This document shows positions 1-6,347 of a stretch of DNA of 17,805 bases, one piece after another. The stretch is taken from assembly GCA_000437755.1 (NCBI GenBank), contig FR900165.1, positions 1-17,805 of the forward strand. Reading direction: 5' to 3'. The notes beneath the pieces were generated by a model, which saw nothing but the letters and a program-made list of their open reading frames with translations, was not told the DNA's origin and made no database searches. The translations under genes and the position numbers were made by a program. This DNA comes from Roseburia sp. CAG:303. Its GTDB lineage: Bacteria > Bacillota > Clostridia > Lachnospirales > Lachnospiraceae. How positions within the stretch are numbered: the stretch's first letter is position 1; every line of letters starts with the position of its first letter.

Positions 1-9
1 TCTTTTCGG

Positions 10-163
10 TTGTCAACAACTTTTTTTATTTTTTATCATTCAGCTCCAACGACAATTTACACTACCAGGTAACTATCATTTTCCCTCTGATTAACTCTCG
101 CTCTCAGCGACAGCTTGTATATAATAATACATAATTTTGCTTTTGTCAACAACTTTTTTTATT
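10..163 (-). promoter_or_regulatory. Tandem strong sigma-A promoters facing left, stable-RNA type
   Basis: On the minus strand a consensus -35 TTGACA (144-149) is followed by a 17-nt spacer and a -10 TATTAT (121-126). An A-rich tract lies just upstream of the -35, like an UP element. The same 21-base block (A-tract plus TTGTTGACA) is repeated exactly at 10-30 and 143-163, so a second promoter has its -35 at 11-16 and its -10 beyond the left edge. No open reading frame lies between them. Tandem near-consensus promoters with A-tracts are usual for rRNA or tRNA operons, so such an operon probably starts left of position 1. The promoter is seen directly; the identity of the downstream genes is inference. 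Confidence 0.65.
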
Positions 164-290
164 CTATTTTCGAAAATTACAAATTATAAGCATCTGGTTT
201 ATAAGCAGAACTCTATAGACATTTAAAAACTGCTCTGACACATATGCATTCCTGATAAAAGCAAAAAAATTTATATTGGAAATTCAGAGC

Positions 291-412
291 GGAGAAAGAG
301 GGATTTGAACCCTCGCGCCGCGCGAACGACATTTTTTTCACCTTTTTTAGATACCAGTGTGAAAGCCTTCAGAATATGCCCTGATATAAGCATCAAAGCC
401 GGGTGTTTCTCC
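291..412 (-). ncRNA. tRNA-like element or degenerate tRNA-Ser
   Basis: Read on the minus strand, the 5' GGAGAAA (412-406) can pair with the 3' TTTCTCC (297-291) as a 7-bp acceptor stem. The 3' half carries a perfect T-arm: GAGGG (314-310), the loop TTCAAAT, then CCCTC (302-298). The sequence leading into the T-arm resembles tRNA-Ser genes of low-GC Gram-positives. The middle is wrong for a normal tRNA: about 122 nt overall, a poor D-arm, and no 5-bp anticodon stem with a 7-nt loop. A TTTCAC/GTGAAA stem with a long A-rich loop sits where the anticodon arm should be. It could be a decayed tRNA-Ser, a tRNA mimic, or an integration scar keeping the tRNA 3' end. Confidence 0.4.
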
Positions 413-429
413 GCCCGACAGTTTATTGC

Positions 430-479
430 AAAGAGAAGAACCTTCTTGTGTATTTTTACATGGGAAGGTTCTTCTCTTT
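430..479 (-). terminator. Perfect 16-bp hairpin, probable end of the TIR/SPFH operon
   Basis: The arms 430-445 and 464-479 are exact reverse complements (AAAGAGAAGAACCTTC and its partner) around an 18-nt loop. The hairpin begins 35 nt past the stop codon of the last gene of the operon. The minus-strand tail after the stem (GCAATAAAC) is not a clean U-tract, so termination may be inefficient, or the hairpin may act as a 3' end stabiliser or processing site. It also separates the operon from the tRNA-like element that follows. Confidence 0.6.
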
Positions 480-513
480 CATAATGATATAAAATCAGGG
501 CGAATCATAAATT

Positions 514-909
514 CTAATGCTCTATGTATCGTTTCCCCCGATATCCCCACAACACTGCCGCAATGCCAATTACCATTATAATAATTTCCACACTGTAAAA
601 CAATGTTTCTGATACATTAAGACAATTAAGTACAATGCCTGCTATGGCAGATACAATAAGATATACTGCCGCAATCACTACGATAGCAAGATTCTGCATG
701 ATATTCTGTCTGCTGTCCAATCGTGCTGCGATACCAAATAAACTGAACAGTACCGCCGGAATCAGAATAAAGAGCCATGTTACAAGAAATCTTCCCGTAA
801 TTTCTGCAAGTTTTGCGGATATCAGAAATGCACCCACAAAAATAATACTATGTATTGCTATTGTAAGTCCTATATTTACCTTCTTTTCTTCTATTACATT
901 TTTCTGCAT
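514..909 (-). CDS. Small four-span membrane protein of unknown function
   Basis: The 131-residue product is almost entirely hydrophobic. Likely membrane spans are at about residues 12-31, 43-62, 73-95 and 103-122, with a short basic N-terminus and a WGYRGKR tail that should be cytoplasmic. I chose ATG at 909 because GGAG lies 8 nt upstream; an ATG at 939 in the same frame would overlap the preceding gene and has no SD site. It is the last gene of a tightly spaced minus-strand run (lipoprotein, TIR protein, SPFH protein, this gene), starting 11 nt after the SPFH stop. I do not recognise the family. Co-transcription with an SPFH protein suggests a membrane partner, which is inference. Confidence 0.75.
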   Translation of the reverse strand: MQKNVIEEKKVNIGLTIAIHSIIFVGAFLISAKLAEITGRFLVTWLFILIPAVLFSLFGIAARLDSRQNIMQNLAIVVIAAVYLIVSAIAGIVLNCLNVSETLFYSVEIIIMVIGIAAVLWGYRGKRYIEH

Positions 910-920
910 ATGTCTTTCTC

Positions 921-1313
921 CTATATTTTCTGTCCACATTCCTGACAGAACTTCGCACCCGGTGTGATTTCACTGCCACATCCCGGACAGCATAATGGCT
1001 GTGCCGCACCACATTCAAAGCAAAACTTTGCATTTGCCGGCAAAATTGCACCACAACTGCATGTTCTGGTATGATTTTCGCCGGACTGCTGTTCTTTTCT
1101 TGCAGCTGCTTCCTGTACCTGTGCTGCCGGCTGCATTTGCGGTGGAACTGCTGCTGAGATCCCAGCCATACCCTGCGTGGTATTCATGGCATTTTCTACC
1201 ATGCTTCCAACACTGCTGCCAATACTTCCGCCAATTCCAGCCATCATTCCCATACCAATTCCCATATTGGTAAACTGACCGACATTTTCATTCTGTGCCA
1301 CTTTTTCTGCCAC
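921..1313 (-). CDS. C-terminal fragment of the SPFH protein, Gly/Met segment plus two zinc ribbons
   Basis: The reading frame is open from after the TGA at 1344-1346. The only plausible internal start is GTG at 1313, with AGGAAG about 13 nt upstream, a poor distance. The 130-residue product would have a Met/Gly-rich hydrophobic stretch (GIGMGMMAGIGGSIG) and two double-Cys zinc ribbons near the C-terminus (CSCG...CFEC and CPGC...CQEC). It is most simply read as the detached tail of the upstream SPFH gene. Independent translation cannot be excluded. Confidence 0.45.
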   Translation of the reverse strand: MAEKVAQNENVGQFTNMGIGMGMMAGIGGSIGSSVGSMVENAMNTTQGMAGISAAVPPQMQPAAQVQEAAARKEQQSGENHTRTCSCGAILPANAKFCFECGAAQPLCCPGCGSEITPGAKFCQECGQKI

Positions 1314-1366
1314 GTCAAAGCTGCGTTCTTCCTGATAGGTATATCATTCTATTTTACGTTTCTCTG

Positions 1367-2152
1367 CTACTGTGCTTCCATTATACGTTTCTGGGCATCT
1401 GTCTGCATCTGAATCATATCTAACTGCTGCTGGGTCTGTGCAGCAAATACATCTGTATACCGCTGCTGTTGAACCTGTTTTAATCGTCTGTAGCCTTCAT
1501 CTTCTTCTGGTCTTACTACTGTAGAAATAAAAAATTGTTTTAATTCAATACCATATTCGCCAAAATCAATAACAAGCTTTTCTTTAATGGCATCTGACAG
1601 GATATCTAACTGACTGTCTATCTCGAATATATTAAGTTTACGCTCTTTTATTGTCCTTGCCAGATAGGATTTTACCCTGGTCATCAGCAATGCCCGAAAA
1701 TATTTGGTAAGTCCTTCCGGTGTCAGCGCGGTTTCTGTTCCTACCAGCCGTATCAGAAATGAAGCGGTATCTTTGATCTTCAGACTCATTTCACCGCTTG
1801 CGCCTATTTCCATAGGGAAGTTATATGTTGGTTCTATGAATTGCACTTTATGATCTGTTCCCCATTTAAGTGCCATATTTTCCACTTTATTTACAAAGTA
1901 AACTTCGCAATGAAATGTACTTTCTCCCCCTGTCGGAAGATTCATGATACGTCTTAAAACAGGTATGTTTTCCGTTTTTAAAACATATCTTCCTGCCGGG
2001 AACACATCTGCCACCTGTCCATTTTTAAAAAATACTGCTTCCTGTGATTCATGTACTATCAGTGTGGATGCTGTATTAAAATCCTCTGCCGGGTGTTTCC
2101 ACACAAGCAGAGCATTATCCTGCTCGCATTTTATTACATCTAATATTTTCAT
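1367..2152 (-). CDS. N-terminal fragment of the SPFH protein (261 aa)
   Basis: This open fragment keeps the SPFH domain (about residues 22-230) and the start of the Gln-rich helix with RRLKQVQQQRYTDVFAAQ. If translated it would lack the hydrophobic glycine-rich segment and the zinc ribbons. The start at 2152 is forced, because an in-frame TAG lies two codons upstream. The nearest good SD (AAGGAGG) is about 16 nt from the ATG, longer than usual, so translation may be weak. It may be a pseudogene remnant rather than a functional truncated protein. Confidence 0.6.
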   Translation of the reverse strand: MKILDVIKCEQDNALLVWKHPAEDFNTASTLIVHESQEAVFFKNGQVADVFPAGRYVLKTENIPVLRRIMNLPTGGESTFHCEVYFVNKVENMALKWGTDHKVQFIEPTYNFPMEIGASGEMSLKIKDTASFLIRLVGTETALTPEGLTKYFRALLMTRVKSYLARTIKERKLNIFEIDSQLDILSDAIKEKLVIDFGEYGIELKQFFISTVVRPEEDEGYRRLKQVQQQRYTDVFAAQTQQQLDMIQMQTDAQKRIMEAQ

Positions 2153-2192
2153 ATGCTATCTTCTTTTGCCTCCTTAATATATTCATTTTTTA

Positions 2193-4514
2193 TTACATCC
2201 GGGCAATTAATTGCTCTTTCATTTCTGTAAGAGGTCTTAATACCACCAGATTTTCCTTTCCTATTAATGGTTCATAAGTTTCCTTAATTTCAGATATAAT
2301 CCGTGCCTGGGTTGGTAAAATAACTTCTTTCTCGTATACCTGATATTCCTTATATGCACTTTTTCCTTTTATTAATTTGATTCGGCAAAGACTAAAATAG
2401 ATGGTCAACACTATTCCAGATACTAATATAATATATTTTGAAAATGTCAGTTTTTCTATCAAAAGTCCCAACTGTTTTGAAAATTCACTTAACGTATGCC
2501 AATTATTGTATCCAACATTAATAGCATAATCATCCGACACCTGTTTTAATTCCTCAAGACCGGTATTTGCTACTGATTCATATTTCATGTCATATTTATA
2601 AATCATTTCTCCTTCAACATATAAAATAGTTACAAATATAAGCAATGTTACGCTTATTCTGCCCACTTTTGTTCCAGCCCTATATGTCATAACACAATTA
2701 CCAATAAATAATACAATGCCTGCAATAATAAATATCAAAATCATACTTTCCACTCGTTGTATCTGATTTTCTACCGGATTTAATTTTTCACCTACTTCTT
2801 GTCCAACTTCGCCAATTACACGCATTGGAGACTTATTACTAATATAAGAAACTTTATATGCTTCTTCACACTCGGTATATGCATCTTCATATTTTTGCCA
2901 CAATATTTTCCGTTCACTAATCTGAACTACCAACACTATGCCAATAACAACTGTAACTATACTTACTATCAATTGCAATGTAACTTTAGCTTTTTTTAAT
3001 CTGGAATATTGAGCATTATTCTTCAACATTGTTAGATATCGATTCAATTTCTGTGCATGATTTTCTTTAAACTGAGCATATACATATTCTGTTCCATCTC
3101 CTACTTTTCCTTCGTATTCTTCCAGATTTCTTTCAAACTCTATTTGTTTTTTTCTTGCACTTTCATCCATTTCTTTTCTTTTTTTACACTCTGTTAAAAA
3201 AGTTTCACTGTCACGATAAGAGCGAATGGTTTCAAATATATTTATTGCATTATCATACTCCTTATTTTGCATATATTTATATGCAGTATTATATTGCTTC
3301 TGTGTTTTATGAATCTTCTCAAATTCTTCCAGTAGCTCTTTTAATTCCTTATCTGCATATTGTGCTGCTCTTTTATAATATCGTGTTGTCTCCCAGTCAT
3401 TGTCAGCATATTCTGTAACTAATTTTTTCCAGTCACTAATATTATTTACTGCTAACAACTGATAAAAATATGCCCAGCCATTTCCAGCATCTATATCCAG
3501 TATTTTCCCTATAATCCCTAATGCTTCATTGTATTCCCTATCTTCTATTGACTGCTTTGCCCTTACTATTAAATTTTTTGTTGTGACATACCCCTCTGTA
3601 CTATCTGTTCTATTTGCCACATTTTTTCCGGTCAGCTTCAAAACACCCCTGACCAAGTCCTGCATTGCGCCGACTTTTCCCATATCCTGTCCCTGCACCA
3701 TCGGGATTTCCGGCGGAAAATCATAGGGACTCATTCCGGAAAACACCGGAATAATGGATTTATTCTTATCTTTATCCATCATGGCAAGGTATCTGCTCCA
3801 CTCATTCTGCACCCATCGGGATGTAAGATGCTCCGGCTTTGTTGCCACTACGAGCATAACCCTCGCCGAATGTAATGCCGCGAAAATATATGGTTCGTAT
3901 TCCTCACTTAATTTATCTTCCAGTGTAATTCTCGAGAAAAATACTTTCAGTCCTTTTTCGGTAAGCTGTTCGTAAATATCCTGTGCTATGATGCTTCCCT
4001 GCGTCCGCTCCCCATTTTCTTCCGTTGCTTTAAAGCAGATAAATACATCATATGGCTGTTCCTTTCTGGATATTTCCAGATAACGTTCCTGTATTTTGGC
4101 TATTTTTGCTGCTTCTCTCTGATAAAGTTCTCTGGTACGTCCCTCAGAGTAGTTTAATGCTTCAAGATAGTCCCTGTCCTCCTGAAACGGTTCAAAACTG
4201 ACTCGGCTGCAGGTCGGCTTATATTCCCCGCTTCTCGGATCTTTGACATATTCTATTCCATACCGGCATAATGCCAGACACCAGTGTGCTTCGGCATCCT
4301 GTCCGTCCTCAGCTATGATATGTTCATAAGCAGAATATGCCTTATCAAATTCTCCCCTGCTGCGGAAATGATTTCCCCTGTTGTACATCTCCGCTCTCCG
4401 GTCATCATCCAGCTTTGGCAGAGTCACTTCACAGCCACAGCTGTCGCATACTCCATGGCTTTCCCCTGTGATTTCTATGTTTCCCCCACACATCTTACAC
4501 TTTAGTATCATCAT
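2193..4514 (-). CDS. Zinc-ribbon / TIR / coiled-coil protein with four membrane spans
   Basis: The order of parts in this 773-residue protein is as follows. An N-terminal zinc ribbon (C6, C9, C23, C26) is followed by a TPR-like helical segment (about 42-85). A TIR domain (about 154-295) opens with YDVFICF and contains EYEPYI...ARVMLVVATKPEHL...WVQNEW. A second helical/TPR and coiled-coil region spans about 315-500. Spans at about 512-531, 591-609, 619-636 and 692-710 complete it. TIR domains of the SARM1/Thoeris type cleave NAD+ using a glutamate; aligning with SARM1 FEDKL places E207 at that position. GGAG lies about 10 nt before the ATG. The gene starts 12 nt after the lipoprotein gene, so they are co-transcribed. 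NADase activity and a defence role are inference. Confidence 0.85.
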   Translation of the reverse strand: MMILKCKMCGGNIEITGESHGVCDSCGCEVTLPKLDDDRRAEMYNRGNHFRSRGEFDKAYSAYEHIIAEDGQDAEAHWCLALCRYGIEYVKDPRSGEYKPTCSRVSFEPFQEDRDYLEALNYSEGRTRELYQREAAKIAKIQERYLEISRKEQPYDVFICFKATEENGERTQGSIIAQDIYEQLTEKGLKVFFSRITLEDKLSEEYEPYIFAALHSARVMLVVATKPEHLTSRWVQNEWSRYLAMMDKDKNKSIIPVFSGMSPYDFPPEIPMVQGQDMGKVGAMQDLVRGVLKLTGKNVANRTDSTEGYVTTKNLIVRAKQSIEDREYNEALGIIGKILDIDAGNGWAYFYQLLAVNNISDWKKLVTEYADNDWETTRYYKRAAQYADKELKELLEEFEKIHKTQKQYNTAYKYMQNKEYDNAINIFETIRSYRDSETFLTECKKRKEMDESARKKQIEFERNLEEYEGKVGDGTEYVYAQFKENHAQKLNRYLTMLKNNAQYSRLKKAKVTLQLIVSIVTVVIGIVLVVQISERKILWQKYEDAYTECEEAYKVSYISNKSPMRVIGEVGQEVGEKLNPVENQIQRVESMILIFIIAGIVLFIGNCVMTYRAGTKVGRISVTLLIFVTILYVEGEMIYKYDMKYESVANTGLEELKQVSDDYAINVGYNNWHTLSEFSKQLGLLIEKLTFSKYIILVSGIVLTIYFSLCRIKLIKGKSAYKEYQVYEKEVILPTQARIISEIKETYEPLIGKENLVVLRPLTEMKEQLIARM

Positions 4515-4526
4515 ATCGTTCTTCTC

Positions 4527-5408
4527 CTAGTAACTGCTATCATTATTCAGCGGACTCATATCCACAGTCTGTCCTATTTTGCTTCCCAGATAACCAGCCA
4601 GCACATAGCATCTCTTCCTTGTCCACTCTTCGCCTTCTGTATATTCTGCCAACGGTCTTGCACTTCCGCCTTCCCACATCAGTCCGGCCTCTTCGATGGC
4701 GGCTTCCTTTTCCTGTATCCAGGCTCTCTGTTCTGCAAGATAATTGGTATGTTCTTCTTCTGTCAGAAGCGGGGTAAGTCTGTCCCAGAGAACATTCAGC
4801 TCATCATCCCAGATGGTATAACACCGTCCGGCAGCCCGGTTCATATCCATCTGCGTCATTTTTCCGCTGTTCAGTTCATCCATGACAGTCTGGCACTGTG
4901 CCTCAACACCTGCAAGCTCCTGATTCAGATCATATCCGGCTGCTGCCGCCTGCACAGTCGCAGGCTGTGTTTCTGCCTGTGCATTCTTTACCGTTATCAT
5001 GCAGGTTGCATTCATTTTTCCAAGTGATGCAGTGATCCCGGCTTTTCCCTCTTTTACAGCGGTTACTTTTCCAGTGCTGTCCACACTGATAACTTCTTCG
5101 TTCTTAGATGTCCACTTTACCCCTGAAATATCCACATTTTCCGGAAGAACTTTTACACTAAGCTGTGCCTCTCCGCCCGGTGTCAGTTCAATATCCTGTT
5201 CTGCTATCTGGAAGATTGCAGGCTTTACTTCTGTTTCTTCCTCTGTGGCTTCTTCCGTTACTTCTTCTATGGTTTCTTCTACGTTCTGCTTTGTTTTGCT
5301 TTCCGTTGCCTTTTTTGCCGACTGTTCCTCTCCGGTATCCTTGCTGCAGCCTGCCAGCAATGCCGTACATAAGCATAATCCCAGCCAGGTCATCCATCTT
5401 TTCTTCAT
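4527..5408 (-). CDS. Lipoprotein with a bacterial Ig-like (Big_2) domain and an LprI-like domain
   Basis: The 293-residue product has a basic start, a hydrophobic core and the lipobox LLAGC, so it should be lipidated at C21 and anchored outside the membrane. A Glu/Thr-rich linker (22-62) leads to a Big_2 domain (about 66-141), recognisable from LTPGGEAQLSVKVLPEN, VKWTS and VTAVKEGKAGIT. Residues about 158-275 resemble the LprI/DUF1311 lysozyme-inhibitor family: Q-x-ELN-type helices, LAEQRAWIQ, then a glycine/serine stretch and a conserved Cys near the end. AAGGAGAGG precedes the ATG by about 5 nt. It is the first gene of the TIR/SPFH operon and is the natural candidate for its extracytoplasmic sensor, though that role is inferred. 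Confidence 0.85.
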   Translation of the reverse strand: MKKRWMTWLGLCLCTALLAGCSKDTGEEQSAKKATESKTKQNVEETIEEVTEEATEEETEVKPAIFQIAEQDIELTPGGEAQLSVKVLPENVDISGVKWTSKNEEVISVDSTGKVTAVKEGKAGITASLGKMNATCMITVKNAQAETQPATVQAAAAGYDLNQELAGVEAQCQTVMDELNSGKMTQMDMNRAAGRCYTIWDDELNVLWDRLTPLLTEEEHTNYLAEQRAWIQEKEAAIEEAGLMWEGGSARPLAEYTEGEEWTRKRCYVLAGYLGSKIGQTVDMSPLNNDSSY

Positions 5409-5470
5409 ATGTCCTCTCCTTAATCTGTTTATTTTTCTCTATTTTATCAAACCTCCCTGTAAACGCAAGA

Positions 5471-5510
5471 TGTGACAGCACTGCTCCGAAACCGGAACAA
5501 TACTGTCACA
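5471..5510 (-). promoter_or_regulatory. 18-bp hairpin upstream of the TIR/SPFH operon
   Basis: The arms 5471-5488 and 5493-5510 pair over 18 positions around a 4-nt loop. All three departures from perfect symmetry are G-U pairs when read on the minus strand, but A-C mismatches on the plus strand, which points to a minus-strand RNA structure. It sits about 60 nt before the lipoprotein start. A candidate promoter (TTGTTA, 16-nt spacer, TATATT at 5527-5532) would place it at the extreme 5' end of the operon mRNA. A second candidate (TTGCGT 5463-5468, TAAAAT) would instead make it a DNA operator just upstream of the -35. No U-tract follows it, so it is not an ordinary terminator. Confidence 0.5.
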
Positions 5511-5512
5511 CC

Positions 5513-5555
5513 TGTTAAAAATAAAAAATATATAGTTGTTATTAGAGATAACAAC
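5513..5555 (-). terminator. Intrinsic terminator of the LysM/DUF5711/CvpA operon
   Basis: On the minus strand GTTGTTA and TAACAAC (5555-5549 and 5541-5535) pair over a 7-nt loop. They are followed by a U-rich run interrupted by a few A residues. It lies about 110 nt past the CvpA-family stop codon and before the lipoprotein operon. Confidence 0.6.
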
Positions 5556-5665
5556 AAGCAGCATTTTGAACTGTTCTTTTCCATATACGACATGTTACAA
5601 ATGCATCTGCCTGTGTGATAAAGCTTTTCCACCTGCCAGTCATTATCTGATATCTACCACTATAT

Positions 5666-6316
5666 TCAGATCAGCTTTGCCAGAAAGTCCGCCACTACAT
5701 TGTGGTTATAAATCCAGCTTAACAGACTATTATCATTAATCTGGACAAACACCTGCTGTGCCCACGGCTCGCTGCCACAAGCCTGCAACAACAGGCAAAT
5801 CAGCCACAAAAACACCAGTCCTTCTGCCAGTCCGAGCAGGAATCCCGCCAGATGGTTTAATTCCCGGATAACCGGAAGCCTTGCTACTATACCAAATGCT
5901 CCCAGCACGATTCTCAGCGCAAGATAAAGCACAATGTTAAGGCATACATAGATTAACGCATTAAATATCTGATCCGTAAGCGAATTTGTTACGAACTGTT
6001 CAAAATCTTCGATTGCAGCAGCCGGTGTTCCAATCTGCCCGATCATTGCTTCTGGAAACGGAAGTTCTTTCAGCGACTCCATGTCTGCAATATTATGTTC
6101 ACTGATTACCTGCGCCACTGACTGGTTAATATTTGAATAAAGCGATGTGTTTTCCTTTACCAGATGGCTTACCGGTTTTAACAAAAATCCTGTCAGTACA
6201 ATCGTAATTACAAGCGCAGCAACATATAATATCATCCGGATAATACCGGCGCGATACCCCCGGTATGCAGCAAAAACCAGTACGATTCCTGCCACAATCA
6301 TTGCAATATAATTCAT
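5666..6316 (-). CDS. CvpA family membrane protein
   Basis: The 216-residue protein has the CvpA layout. An N-terminal hydrophobic pair of spans is separated by the basic turn RGYRAGIIR. A polar loop follows (about 50-115). Two further spans cover the IYVCLNIVLYLALRIVLG and LAGFLLGLAEGLVFLWLI regions, with the family's leucine/glycine-rich signature. ATG at 6316 is preferred because AAAGGA sits 6 nt before it; the GTG at 6331 would place the SD site inside the coding sequence. It is the last of three genes, 31 nt after the DUF5711 gene. CvpA proteins were first linked to colicin V export and elsewhere to envelope stress. Its exact role here is unknown, but an envelope function fits both neighbours. 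Confidence 0.85.
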   Translation of the reverse strand: MNYIAMIVAGIVLVFAAYRGYRAGIIRMILYVAALVITIVLTGFLLKPVSHLVKENTSLYSNINQSVAQVISEHNIADMESLKELPFPEAMIGQIGTPAAAIEDFEQFVTNSLTDQIFNALIYVCLNIVLYLALRIVLGAFGIVARLPVIRELNHLAGFLLGLAEGLVFLWLICLLLQACGSEPWAQQVFVQINDNSLLSWIYNHNVVADFLAKLI

Positions 6317-6347
6317 ATTTTTTCCTTTCACCGATTCTGTTTTTCGG

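Larger units (their letters stand above)
921..2152 (-). pseudogene. Broken SPFH/band 7 protein with C-terminal zinc ribbons
   Basis: This locus is one ancestral gene of about 410 codons carrying two lesions. The N-terminal part (2152-1370) has the SPFH fold seen in YdjI-like proteins, followed by a Gln-rich helix. It stops at TAG 1367-1369 after MEAQ. One base is missing there: the next frame continues without a break as AEKRKIE, meets TGA at 1344-1346, then reads YTYQEERSFDVAEKVAQ into the Met/Gly-rich segment and two CxxC-type zinc ribbons. In intact relatives, as I recall them, a glycine (GGA) stands where TGA is found. The gene lies 40 nt downstream of the TIR gene in the same operon. SPFH proteins scaffold membrane microdomains. 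Sequencing error in both places is the main alternative. Confidence 0.8.

Noticed and set aside
185..394. 10-base repeat TATAAGCATC at 185-194 and 385-394
   Set aside because: It is short, in AT-rich DNA and not extended on either side, so chance is sufficient.
291..412. tRNA-Sec (selC) or tmRNA
   Set aside because: No TCA anticodon loop or extended acceptor/T-arm of tRNA-Sec is visible, and the element is far too short for tmRNA.
1344..1346. TGA in the SPFH frame as selenocysteine or stop-codon recoding
   Set aside because: It sits where glycine (GGA) is expected, no hairpin resembling a SECIS element follows, and a separate frameshift lies 20 bases earlier. Gene decay or sequencing error is simpler.
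4999..5475. Long plus-strand reading frame opposite the lipoprotein gene
   Set aside because: Its serine/valine/phenylalanine-rich low-complexity product mirrors the Glu/Thr-rich codons of the lipoprotein on the other strand. There is no SD site or known domain.
5471..5510. Intrinsic terminator for the CvpA operon
   Set aside because: No U-tract follows the stem on either strand, and a better terminator lies immediately upstream at 5513-5555.
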